This document shows, one piece after another, positions 26,715-35,207 of a stretch of 64,000 nucleotides of DNA (within the stretch, counting starts at the first letter, position 1; each line of letters begins with the position of its first letter). Below the pieces are notes generated by a model, which was not told the DNA's origin, did not search any database, and worked only from the letters and a program-made list of their open reading frames with translations. Both the position numbers and the translations under genes were made by a program. Origin of the DNA: an uncultured Christensenella sp. (lineage in GTDB: Bacteria > Bacillota > Clostridia > Christensenellales > CAG-917). The stretch lies in assembly GCA_910578325.1 (NCBI GenBank), contig CAJTQT010000001.1:1-64000 (forward strand). The letters are read 5' to 3'.

Positions 26715-27590
26715 TTACAAATCGAATTCTTCAAATACGTTGTCTTCCTTTCTCTTTTCCGCAGAGTGCTTTACGCTTTCCTCTTCGAAAACTCTTTCCG
26801 CGTCGTTACGAACGCTGTACGCCCTACCGTCATACTGCGAATAATACTCCCCTCTCGTTTCGGGATTGCGGAATTTGTTTGCTCGACTGCGCATAATTTC
26901 GCCTATAACGATAAACGCAACTAGATACGCAACGTATATGCAAATCGCGGCGATACTGCATCCGACCTGAACTTCGCTGAGAAAAATCCCGTATCCCAGT
27001 TCTTTCAGTCGCAACAGTATTTCAACGGACAAACCGCTATCTGCGGCAAGCATAAGAATCATTCCGTTTCCGCCGATTGCGCTCAGCCCCGTAAGCACCA
27101 TAAATACGATGGACCACGCTCTGAACGCGTTGTATTTCTCGACGGGATTGAATCTGTGCATTTTCGCAAATATGAAAAAGAACATTGCAAGAAACGCGCC
27201 CATAAGCAACGCGGGTTCCAAAACCGTGGAAGAAACCGCGGAGATTTCAGGACTGAGAATGGAAAATATCTCGATAAGTCCGACCGTAAAATATACGCCG
27301 GCAGTCACGGACATAACCGTATAGCAGAAATCGTTGCGCGATATGCATCTTACGTATCTCGAAAAACCTATCTGCCACGTTATCAGCGCAAGCACGAACA
27401 CCACCGCCGTCGGAATCACCCCGTAAGAGAATATAGAAATGAACACGTCTCTTATTATCAAAAGACGCGACACGTCCTCCATAGCGGAGAACATCAGATA
27501 CATCTGATAGGAGTTCCGCATAAAACAGGCTACGAGCAACGCAAGCCATATCAATACGAAATACTTTCTGTCGATTTTACCGTTTGTCAT
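26715..27590 (-). CDS. Polytopic membrane protein of unknown function
   Basis: 291 aa with about six predicted membrane helices (first about 11-27, last about 210-235) and a charged cytoplasmic C-terminal tail (about 240-291) rich in Glu, Arg and Lys. I do not recognise a family. It starts 43 bases after holA and ends 20 bases before the cdaA start on the same strand, so it is probably co-transcribed with cdaA. RBS TAGGTGA before the ATG at 27590. Confidence 0.7.
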   Translation of the reverse strand: MTNGKIDRKYFVLIWLALLVACFMRNSYQMYLMFSAMEDVSRLLIIRDVFISIFSYGVIPTAVVFVLALITWQIGFSRYVRCISRNDFCYTVMSVTAGVYFTVGLIEIFSILSPEISAVSSTVLEPALLMGAFLAMFFFIFAKMHRFNPVEKYNAFRAWSIVFMVLTGLSAIGGNGMILMLAADSGLSVEILLRLKELGYGIFLSEVQVGCSIAAICIYVAYLVAFIVIGEIMRSRANKFRNPETRGEYYSQYDGRAYSVRNDAERVFEEESVKHSAEKRKEDNVFEEFDL

Positions 27591-27633
27591 TATTCACCTA
27601 TATCCGCCCCGAACGCCCGTGCGGGGGAATCTT

Positions 27634-28617
27634 TCATATTCCTAGCAATTCGAACATCGCCTGTTGCAATGCGGAATTCTCCGTACGTTTTCCGCTCAGC
27701 ACCGCGCATTGCAGGGAGTGCAGGCAGTCTACGCATTTTTTCAGTCTGACCTGCGAATATGCCGACGAACTCTTTTTAATAAAATACACCGCCGCGCCCT
27801 TAACGCCGAGCAGCGCGCCCAACTCGTCGTTGCCCATACCTTTGTTGAGTTCGGCAAGCAACATCTTGCGGTATCTGTCGTAAAGTTGATTTATTATGCG
27901 CATAGGCCGTACGCCGTCGTTATAGAACACATCCAACGCCCTGAACGCCTTTTCCGCGTTTTTATCGCTGACCGCCTGCGTCAAATCGTACACCTGAAAT
28001 TCAAAATCGGCGGTCACCATTTCGCAGACGTCACGTCTGGTAATAACGCCGTTGCAATAGGATTTGAGTTTCACGATCTCGCAGGCTATACGGGACATCG
28101 AGCCTTGCGTTCTCTGCGAGAGTTCCGTTATCGCGGCAGGCTCTATTTCAATAGACGGCGACTGCTCGCAGACTTTTTTTATCTCTGCGACAAGCGCGTC
28201 GTTTTTGAGTACGGAACAGTCCACCGACTGCGCGCCTTTGACTTTTACAGTCTTCGCCACGTCCGCAGACTCGCAGTCGACGACCAGCACCGACGACTGC
28301 AACGGAGCGGCAACATATCCTTTGAGCGCGTCCTTATCCGCGTCGGAAAACTTCTGCGCGACCGTAAGCACAACTACCCGATATTCCCCGAACACGGGAT
28401 AAGTGTTGAGCACGTCGATAGCGTCCCCCACTTCGCCGTCGGATGAAAACACTGACACGTTAAAGGAAGCGAAATCCTCCTCGGCTATATCTTTCAGCAT
28501 TTTGACGGCGTGCGAGCGCAGATAGTCGTCGTTTCCGTAAACCACGTAAGCGGGAGCAAGTTTTTCGCTTCCGCCGAGGGCGCAGACTATGTGACGTTCA
28601 AGTTCGCCGTATTCCAA
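27634..28617 (-). CDS. holA: DNA polymerase III subunit delta
   Basis: 327 aa, normal for HolA/YqeN. The clamp-loader delta subunit opens the sliding clamp during replication. YVVYGNDDYLRSHAVKML at the N terminus, VVVLTVAQKFSDADKDALKGYV, and the C-terminal LLAELNKGMGNDELGALLGVKGAAVYFIKKSS are characteristic. It lacks a Walker A motif, as delta should. The start is TTG at 28617 with a GGAG about ten bases upstream. Confidence 0.92.
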   Translation of the reverse strand: MEYGELERHIVCALGGSEKLAPAYVVYGNDDYLRSHAVKMLKDIAEEDFASFNVSVFSSDGEVGDAIDVLNTYPVFGEYRVVVLTVAQKFSDADKDALKGYVAAPLQSSVLVVDCESADVAKTVKVKGAQSVDCSVLKNDALVAEIKKVCEQSPSIEIEPAAITELSQRTQGSMSRIACEIVKLKSYCNGVITRRDVCEMVTADFEFQVYDLTQAVSDKNAEKAFRALDVFYNDGVRPMRIINQLYDRYRKMLLAELNKGMGNDELGALLGVKGAAVYFIKKSSSAYSQVRLKKCVDCLHSLQCAVLSGKRTENSALQQAMFELLGI

Positions 28618-28780
28618 AACGCAATACTCCGATTTTTAGTATATTTATATTATCACTATTTAAATGATGTGTAAAGATAATATAAACCTATTATTTGAAA
28701 TTTAAGCGGTTATTTGCGCAATTCTCACAAACAGATATAAAACACGGCGATATTCAATGTATCGCATAAAATCAGCATAT

Positions 28781-28806
28781 AAAAAGCGCGGACGCAATGT
28801 CCGCGC
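28781..28806 (-). terminator. Terminator of the amino-acid ABC operon
   Basis: An 8-bp GC-rich stem GCGCGGAC/GTCCGCGC with loop GCAAT, followed on the minus strand by TTTTTA, 25 bases after the ATPase stop. Confidence 0.85.
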
Positions 28807-28831
28807 CGATGTGACGAAAATCCCCGTACGT

Positions 28832-30133
28832 TTACAAAACTTTTCTTAGAAACTCCTGCAATCTCGGGTGATCGGGATTTCCGAAAAACTCGGATGGCGC
28901 GCCCTGAGCCAGAATTTTGCCCTGCGCCATAAACAGTATACGCGTCCCCACCTCTCTTGCAAACGCCATTTCGTGAGTAACCACGACCATTGTCATTCCC
29001 TCGTCCGCAACCTGTTTAATGAGGTCGAGAACCTCTCCGACCATTTCGGGATCCAGCGCGGACGTCGGCTCGTCAAACAGCATAACTTTCGGACTCATCG
29101 CAAGCGCGCGGGCAATTGCGACGCGCTGTTTTTGACCGCCGCTCAGCGTGGACGGATAAACGTCCGCTTTTTCGGAGAGTCCGATACGTGCAAGCAGTCT
29201 GTCCGCAGTGTCCGACGCGTCCGTTTTTATCTGCTTTGCAGAGACGTATTCGGGCGAGACTTTCTCCCTCAGGCAGGCGTGCGCCTTACGTCCGATTTTA
29301 CGCTCCGTCTTCTCTATTTTATCGGTGAGTTTAAGTTTTAAAGCGGTCAGTTTACTGTCGTATTCCACATACGATTTTCCCGCGATCTCCTTAGTGCCTT
29401 TTGTGCTTTCCCACGCAGAAAGTATAGGTTTAAGTTTCGTATTGAGCGATTCAAGTTCCGAATTGAGCCTTACAATGCATCTATCGACATAGTTGTTGTA
29501 TGCATTCCCGAAAACCTTGTACCAGGCGTTATACACAGGCACCCAGACGTTTTTGAGTTTGGCTTTGCGCATATTCGCCAGCCCGATTCTGACAGGCGCA
29601 AGCATTATATTCTGCTTCACCGTCATATTGTTGAACAGATTGAATTGCTGAAACACCATTCCCATTTTCTGTCTGTGGATATTGATGTTCACCCTGACGT
29701 CCGCTATATCTACGCCGTCGAAAAAAATCTTGCCTGCGGACGGATCTTCCAGACAGTTCAGGCAACGCAGAAACGTCGACTTTCCGCCGCCCGACGGTCC
29801 GATGACAACAACTCTTTCACCCTCGTATATATCCGCGGAAATATCGTCAATAACAAGCAAATCTCCAAATTTTTTAGATAAATTTTTAACCTCGATAAGC
29901 GGGGCTTTTGCAGAACCCTTTTGCTTTGAAGCATCGGCAACCATCGCCGTTTCTCCTGCTTCCGAACGAGAGTCTGTCGCATTTATTCCGATTTTCAAAC
30001 CAGTGTCCGCTCCGTAAGGCGCGTCTGATTCTTCCGCGTTTACGTTTTTGGAAACCTGCGTATCGACGTTTTCGTTTTCAGTGATATCTGCGGTTATGCC
30101 GTCAAAGCAAATGTTATTTTTAACGTCTTTCAC
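28832..30133 (-). CDS. Polar amino-acid ABC transporter ATP-binding protein with N-terminal extension and ~105-residue insertion
   Basis: 433 aa against about 245 for GlnQ/HisP homologues. Walker A is GPSGGGKST (about 112-120), Q-loop FQQFN (162), signature LSGGQKQRVAIARAL (330-344), Walker B VMLFDEPTSALDPE. Two additions stand out: a hydrophilic acidic N-terminal extension of about 75 residues, and a Lys/Glu-rich, probably coiled-coil segment at about 193-300 between the Q-loop helix (IMLAPVRI) and ADRLLARIGL. All catalytic motifs are intact. GTG start at 30133 with AAGGAGG ten bases upstream; it overlaps the permease by 14 bases. A shorter start near Met65 cannot be excluded. Confidence 0.9.
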   Translation of the reverse strand: MKDVKNNICFDGITADITENENVDTQVSKNVNAEESDAPYGADTGLKIGINATDSRSEAGETAMVADASKQKGSAKAPLIEVKNLSKKFGDLLVIDDISADIYEGERVVVIGPSGGGKSTFLRCLNCLEDPSAGKIFFDGVDIADVRVNINIHRQKMGMVFQQFNLFNNMTVKQNIMLAPVRIGLANMRKAKLKNVWVPVYNAWYKVFGNAYNNYVDRCIVRLNSELESLNTKLKPILSAWESTKGTKEIAGKSYVEYDSKLTALKLKLTDKIEKTERKIGRKAHACLREKVSPEYVSAKQIKTDASDTADRLLARIGLSEKADVYPSTLSGGQKQRVAIARALAMSPKVMLFDEPTSALDPEMVGEVLDLIKQVADEGMTMVVVTHEMAFAREVGTRILFMAQGKILAQGAPSEFFGNPDHPRLQEFLRKVL

Positions 30134-30824
30134 TCTTACGCAACCTCCTTTCGATAAGTTTTATCACAAGCGTCAGCGCAAGCACGATGACAAGATAGAA
30201 AATCGCAAGCACGATATACGGAATCATATATTCGTATGATGACGAGCCTATAAGTTTAAACGCCTGAGTGAGGTCGAACACCGCGATAAATCCCGCTACG
30301 GAAGTATCCTTTACAAGCGCGATAAGTTCGTTGCCCAGCGCGGGCAGACTGTTTTTGACAGCCTGCGGAATGACTATTCTCATCATCGCGCCCGAGTACG
30401 AAAGCCCGAGACAGCGTCCCGCTTCGAGTTGTCCCGCGTCAACGGACTGAATGCCGCTGCGCATAATCTCGCTCACATACGCGCCGCTGTTCAGTCCGAA
30501 CGTAATTATCGCAACGGCGAGTTTATCCACCTGAACGCCGATAAGCGGAAAAAACACGTAGTATATCAAAAGCAGTTGTACGATTATAGGAGTTCCGCGG
30601 AAAAAGCCAACGTATATATCGCCTATTCTCGACGCTACTTTCGCAACCTTATTGCGTTTCGCGCTCACCTTGATTATGGCGATTACGGTACCTATAAGGA
30701 TACCTATCAAAAACCCGAATAAAGCAATGTATGCTGTGTTTTTAAAACCCAGCAATACATTCTTGTAACCTTCATTCGTCACGAACGAGCGGACGAATAT
30801 ATTCCATTGTTTAGAAAAATCCAC
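30120..30824 (-). CDS. Polar amino-acid ABC transporter permease
   Basis: 234 aa HisM/GlnP-type inner membrane permease. The loop GVQSVDAGQLEAGRCLGLSY (here IQSVDAGQLEAGRCLGL) is the EAA motif that contacts the ATPase, and GFFRGTPIIVQLLLIYY is the usual HisMQ segment. Homodimer expected because only one permease gene is present. It lies between the binding protein and the ATPase in a three-gene operon. Confidence 0.93.
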   Translation of the reverse strand: MDFSKQWNIFVRSFVTNEGYKNVLLGFKNTAYIALFGFLIGILIGTVIAIIKVSAKRNKVAKVASRIGDIYVGFFRGTPIIVQLLLIYYVFFPLIGVQVDKLAVAIITFGLNSGAYVSEIMRSGIQSVDAGQLEAGRCLGLSYSGAMMRIVIPQAVKNSLPALGNELIALVKDTSVAGFIAVFDLTQAFKLIGSSSYEYMIPYIVLAIFYLVIVLALTLVIKLIERRLRKSERR

Positions 30825-30837
30825 TTTCTACACCGCC

Positions 30838-31719
30838 TCAGGCGTTGAAACTTTTCAGCAACGAAATCGCAACCGCCTTATCGACTATGACGAACCCGAT
30901 GTTTCCGTTGAGCATCGACTGAACCGCCTGCGCTGGAGAGTCGTACGCGCTGAATTCAAGGTTGGAATATCCGTCGAACTCAAGCGATTCGTTTCCTATC
31001 ACAAACTGCTGTCCCGTCGTTCCGTTCTGTCCGCCGCATTTTGCCGCATTGCCGCTCAAAGTTGCAAGCACTGCTTTCACCTCGTCCGCCGTAGTGCAGT
31101 AATCGAACACCGTCAGATCGTTTTTGGTGAGTATAACCTGAGTCGTATCATAATAAGGATTGCTGAAATTGACAACTTGTGCGCGCTCATCCGTCACCGT
31201 CAGCGCAGCCATACCTATGTCGTAAACGGACTGCGTTCCCACAGCGTTTACAACCGCTTCGAATTCCATATGTACCACAACCAGCGTTTTTCCCAAAGCG
31301 TTGGCGATCAACTCCGCTATCTCGATATCGATACCCGCAATTTTGTTTCCGTTGACGTATTCAAAGGGTGCAAAATCCAGATTCGTCGCAACGACAAACT
31401 CGTTTTCGGGATTCGACGGCTCTGTCTGATACGCCTTTCCGAACGTACTCGCCTGCTCTGAAGTCGCTCCGAGATACTTTGCCTTTATCGCTTCGATTTC
31501 CGTAGATTTCTCGTCGAGCAAACCGTTGACCTGCGACATAAGTTCGGTCTTGTCTTTGTTGAATATAAAAGCATACTGCTCGCTTGACAATTCCACGTTA
31601 ACCATATTTATTGACTTCGTCACTTCCGCCGAACCGTTGCAAGCAACCAACGCGAAGCAAAGTCCGACCGCAAGAGTCAGACACATTATAACGGTGATAA
31701 TTTTTACTGTTTTTTTCAT
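30838..31719 (-). CDS. Amino-acid-binding lipoprotein, apparently circularly permuted
   Basis: 293 aa. Lipobox FALVAC (Cys27). Residues about 107-280 follow family 3 binding proteins in order: FVVATNLDFAPFEYVNG, GIDIEIAELIANALGK, MAALTVTDERAQVVNFSNPYY, NGTTGQQF, DSPAQAVQSMLNGNIGFVIVDKAVA. The protein then ends at 293. The segment that normally comes last in this family (strand, then LTEEYYGIAVKKGNKELL-like helices ending in KYFG) is instead at the N terminus, about 37-84 (VELSSEQYAFIFNKDKTELM through KAKYLGA). Start at the ATG at 31719 with AGAGGTG; the in-frame GTG at 31728 is less likely. Confidence 0.88.
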   Translation of the reverse strand: MKKTVKIITVIMCLTLAVGLCFALVACNGSAEVTKSINMVNVELSSEQYAFIFNKDKTELMSQVNGLLDEKSTEIEAIKAKYLGATSEQASTFGKAYQTEPSNPENEFVVATNLDFAPFEYVNGNKIAGIDIEIAELIANALGKTLVVVHMEFEAVVNAVGTQSVYDIGMAALTVTDERAQVVNFSNPYYDTTQVILTKNDLTVFDYCTTADEVKAVLATLSGNAAKCGGQNGTTGQQFVIGNESLEFDGYSNLEFSAYDSPAQAVQSMLNGNIGFVIVDKAVAISLLKSFNA

Positions 31720-31799
31720 TGTATACACCTCTTAAATTCAATCGATTTCCCGTTTGTGTCGTTATACTATCATTTTGAAAAAAATAATGCAACTGATTT

Positions 31800-31864
31800 T
31801 GCATAAATTTTCAAAATTTTTTAATTTTAATCAGTTTTTATCAATTTTATGCACAGTTTATGCA
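31800..31864. promoter_or_regulatory. Repeated TGCATAAA octamers upstream of the amino-acid ABC operon
   Basis: Three exact copies: 31800-31807 on plus, and 31846-31853 and 31857-31864 on minus, the latter two 11 bases apart (one helical turn). Related TGCAT steps surround them. They lie in the AT-rich 293-base divergent region between the binding protein and leuA. ArgR/AhrC boxes (TGNATANNNNNTTATNCA) look somewhat similar. A regulator binding site is inferred only from repetition and spacing. Confidence 0.45.
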
Positions 31865-31913
31865 AATATGCGCTTTGATTTTGTATAAATTGCATATGAG
31901 GGCGCGAATTGCG

Positions 31914-31942
31914 TTGACGGACGGCGGCAATTGATATATTAT
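31914..31942 (+). promoter_or_regulatory. Sigma-A type promoter of the leuA operon
   Basis: TTGACG (31914-31919), 17-base spacer, TATTAT (31937-31942), about 70 bases before the leuA ATG. No T-box or leader-peptide attenuator is evident in the short leader. Confidence 0.65.
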
Positions 31943-32012
31943 ATCTATATTTAAATCAGATGTACGTTCAATCAGAGGTTGCCGACTATCCCCTGATAAG
32001 GTTTAAGGTGCT

Positions 32013-33527
32013 ATGAACAATAAAAAGATTATAATTTTTGATACCACCCTTCGCGACGGAGAACAATCTCCCGGATGCAGTATGCACATCGGCGAAAAAC
32101 TCGACGTGGCGGAAGCGCTCGAATCTCTCGGAGTGGACGTAATCGAAGCGGGATTTCCCGCGGCGAGCGAAGGAGAGTTCAAAGCCGTGCAGGCAATTGC
32201 CGCAACCTGCAAGCGCAGCGCGGTAGCGGGGCTTTGCAGATGCAGGAAAACGGATATAAACAAAACCTACGAAGCGATTAAAAACGCTGTTCATCCGCGC
32301 ATACACATCTTTATCGCCACATCCCCCGTACACCTTGAACGCAAATTGAAAATATCCGAATCGGAGTGTCTTGATATAATAGACGAATATACTCGCTATG
32401 CCCGCACGCTCGTAAGCGACGTGGAATTCAGTTTCGAAGACGCTTCCCGTACGCCCGTCGAGTTTCTTACAAAAGCCACTCAAACCGCTGTCGACGCAGG
32501 CGCGACCACGGTAAATCTGCCGGACACCACGGGCTACGCTACCCCGCAGGAAATATTCGGTATGATTACGCATATACGCAAAAACGTACGCGGTATCGAC
32601 GGCGTGGTTTTATCGATGCACTGTCACAACGACCTCGGAATGGCGGTTGCAAATTCACTCGCGGGCGTAAGCGCAGGCGCGCGTCAAATCGAATGCACTG
32701 TCAACGGCATAGGCGAGCGCGCAGGCAACGCGCCGCTCGAAGAAATCGTTATGGCGATAAAAACGCGGGAAAACTTTTTCAACGCGCGCACGGACATAAA
32801 GACATCTCTGCTGTATCGCACTTCAAAACTGGTTTCCAACATCGTCGGCGTAAAACTTCCCCCAAACAAAGCGGTGGTCGGAGCAAACGCTTTCGTACAC
32901 GAATCCGGCATTCACCAGCACGGAATACTTCAAGACAAAGCGACGTATGAAATCATAAATCCCGAAGACGTCGGCATTCCCAAAAACACTCTTCTTCTGG
33001 GCAAACACAGCGGAAAGCACGCGTTTAAAGAGTTGATAACCGAAATGGGTTACACCCTCAACGACAGTCAGATCGACGACGTATTCCCCTCCTATAAAGC
33101 GCTTGCGGAGCGAAAAAAATCCCTGTCGCGCATTGACATCGACGCTCTTTTGAACGGCTACACGCGCAGAATAGTCAAACGTATTTATAAACTGAAAGAA
33201 TACGATATCTCCACCTATAACAACAGCGCGGCGGCAACCGTTACGTTGGAATCCGACGGCAAACTCACCTCGGACAAGATGAGCGGCAACGGTCCTATCG
33301 ACGCGGGATTTAAAGCGATAAGCGCGGCAACGGGACAGAACTTTAAACTCATCGACTATCAGGTGCACTCCGTTACGGGCGGAAAAGACGCGCTCGGCGA
33401 CGCCACCGTCAAACTCGCACACGGAGATATCCAGACAACCGGACAGGGCATTTCCACCGACGTGCTCGAAGCGTCGCTTTTAGCATATCTTGACGCAACA
33501 AACAAACTTCTGCAATACGAACAGTAA
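32013..33527 (+). CDS. leuA: 2-isopropylmalate synthase
   Basis: 504 aa. Condenses acetyl-CoA with 2-oxoisovalerate, the first committed step of leucine synthesis. Catalytic-barrel motifs are FDTTLRDGEQSPG (about 9-21) and SMHCHNDLGMA with metal-binding H203 and H205, followed by CTVNGIGERAGNAPLEE. The C-terminal LeuA allosteric domain (about 390-504) includes GNGPIDAGFKAI and TGQGISTDVLEAS, so leucine feedback is likely. First of leuA-cimA-leuB-like on the plus strand. Confidence 0.94.
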   Translation: MNNKKIIIFDTTLRDGEQSPGCSMHIGEKLDVAEALESLGVDVIEAGFPAASEGEFKAVQAIAATCKRSAVAGLCRCRKTDINKTYEAIKNAVHPRIHIFIATSPVHLERKLKISESECLDIIDEYTRYARTLVSDVEFSFEDASRTPVEFLTKATQTAVDAGATTVNLPDTTGYATPQEIFGMITHIRKNVRGIDGVVLSMHCHNDLGMAVANSLAGVSAGARQIECTVNGIGERAGNAPLEEIVMAIKTRENFFNARTDIKTSLLYRTSKLVSNIVGVKLPPNKAVVGANAFVHESGIHQHGILQDKATYEIINPEDVGIPKNTLLLGKHSGKHAFKELITEMGYTLNDSQIDDVFPSYKALAERKKSLSRIDIDALLNGYTRRIVKRIYKLKEYDISTYNNSAAATVTLESDGKLTSDKMSGNGPIDAGFKAISAATGQNFKLIDYQVHSVTGGKDALGDATVKLAHGDIQTTGQGISTDVLEASLLAYLDATNKLLQYEQ

Positions 33528-33605
33528 TCTTATCAAGTCAAAAACGACGTCGATAAAATCGCCGTAATTGACGAAACAAGCAGTTTATTTACATAAAACA
33601 AGCCT

Positions 33606-35159
33606 ATGAAATCTAAGATCGAACTTTTAGACACAACGTTACGCGACGGAGCGCAGGCGGTCGGAATCAGTTTTTCCGACTGCGACAAGTCCTGCATTCT
33701 ATCCTTACTCGACAGCATCGGCATAAATCTTATTGAAAGCGGAGTATCGAATCCGAAAGATCGCGAATTTCTGTCTAATACGAAAAATGCGAAACTTGTG
33801 TCGTTCGGGGCGACCTGCCGCAAGGACTTTGTTCCTGCGCAAGACGAGGGGCTTAATTCGCTTGTAAATGCCGAAACGAGCACAGTATGCATATTCGGAA
33901 AATCCTGCGCCGAACAGGCTCGGCGCGTACTGGGCGTATCTGCCGAGCGCAATCTGCAAATTATACGGCAATCAGTGGAATATCTGAAATCAAAAGGCAA
34001 ACGCGTTATTTTCGATGCGGAACACTTTTTCGACGCATATTTTCAGGATAGGCATTACGCTCTTTCGGCACTGCGCGCCGCGTTTGAATCTGGCGCGGAC
34101 ACGCTTGTGCTTTGCGACACCAACGGGGGCACTCTGCCGCAGCGCGTTTACGACGCAACTAAGGAAACGGTATGCGAATTTGCAAATTCTCCTCACTCCC
34201 CCGTTATCGGAATACACGCGCACAACGACTGCGCGATGGCAGTCGCCTGCACGCTTGCGGCAGTCGACGCAGGCGCAAGACACGTTCAGGGCACCTTCCT
34301 CGGTTTCGGCGAAAGGTGCGGAAACGCAAACCTCTCTTCCGTCATAGCCAACCTGCATTTCAAGACAGAGTTCGAAACGGACTGCGACGTGAAAAATCTT
34401 ACGGCGGCAGCACGCAAAATCGCTGAAATCTGCAATGTAAAACTTCCCGAAGATATGCCCTACGTTGGCGCGGCGGCTTTTGCCCATAAAGCGGGAATGC
34501 ACGTCGACGCCGTTCTCAAAGACGAACGGAGTTTCGAGCATATTCCCCCGTCGCAGGTGGGCAACGAACACCGATTGATTCTGAGCGAAGTATCGGGCAA
34601 AAGCGCGGTATCCGAAAAGTTGCAAAGCCTGTTTCCTCATATTGAGAGACAGCATCCGAAGACGAAAGAAATCCTCAATGAAATCAAAAATTTAGAAAAG
34701 GACGGATTCCAGTTCGATACGGCGGACGCAAGTTTTGCACTGCTCGCCGAAAGGATACTCGAAGTGTATCAACCCTCTTTCAAACTCGTGCGGTATTCCA
34801 TTCACGCAAGTCAACCGGACGGCACAAGCACCGCGGAAGTTTGCATAGACGTCGACGGAGTTGTCACATCTGTCACAGAAAACGGCAACGGTCCCGTTAA
34901 CGCGCTGGATAAGGCTTTGCGCGGCGCGCTTATAAAACACTATCCGCAGATTGCAGATATGTGTCTGGAAGATTATAAAGTCCGAGTCGTCGACTTCGCC
35001 GCAGCAACGGGCGCAATGGTAAGAGTCCTCATAACCTCCTCCGACGGCAAAGACAGTTGGACTACGGTCGGCGTATCGCGGGATATAATAGAGGCAAGTT
35101 GGTTTGCGCTGCGCGACAGTTTCGAATACAAACTGACGGGAAGAAGAAAGTTCCTTTAA
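33606..35159 (+). CDS. cimA: (R)-citramalate synthase
   Basis: 517 aa. Condenses acetyl-CoA and pyruvate to citramalate, a threonine-independent route to isoleucine. LLDTTLRDGAQAVGISFSDCDK, the SFGATCRK segment and the ESGVSNPKD substrate region distinguish it from LeuA; GIHAHNDCAMAVA carries the metal His pair and GERCGNANL follows. The C-terminal regulatory domain has NGNGPVNALDKALR. It is 78 bases after leuA with no strong Shine-Dalgarno. Together with leuA and the leuB-like gene it suggests branched-chain precursor synthesis; leuC and leuD are not in the window. Confidence 0.9.
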   Translation: MKSKIELLDTTLRDGAQAVGISFSDCDKSCILSLLDSIGINLIESGVSNPKDREFLSNTKNAKLVSFGATCRKDFVPAQDEGLNSLVNAETSTVCIFGKSCAEQARRVLGVSAERNLQIIRQSVEYLKSKGKRVIFDAEHFFDAYFQDRHYALSALRAAFESGADTLVLCDTNGGTLPQRVYDATKETVCEFANSPHSPVIGIHAHNDCAMAVACTLAAVDAGARHVQGTFLGFGERCGNANLSSVIANLHFKTEFETDCDVKNLTAAARKIAEICNVKLPEDMPYVGAAAFAHKAGMHVDAVLKDERSFEHIPPSQVGNEHRLILSEVSGKSAVSEKLQSLFPHIERQHPKTKEILNEIKNLEKDGFQFDTADASFALLAERILEVYQPSFKLVRYSIHASQPDGTSTAEVCIDVDGVVTSVTENGNGPVNALDKALRGALIKHYPQIADMCLEDYKVRVVDFAAATGAMVRVLITSSDGKDSWTTVGVSRDIIEASWFALRDSFEYKLTGRRKFL

Positions 35160-35207
35160 AACAAATAAAATTAAACGAAGCGGCTAATTATGCCGCAAGG
35201 CTGAGAT

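Noticed and set aside
32823..33422. Minus-strand reading frame within leuA
   Set aside because: Shadow of the leuA coding sequence without ribosome site or recognisable product.
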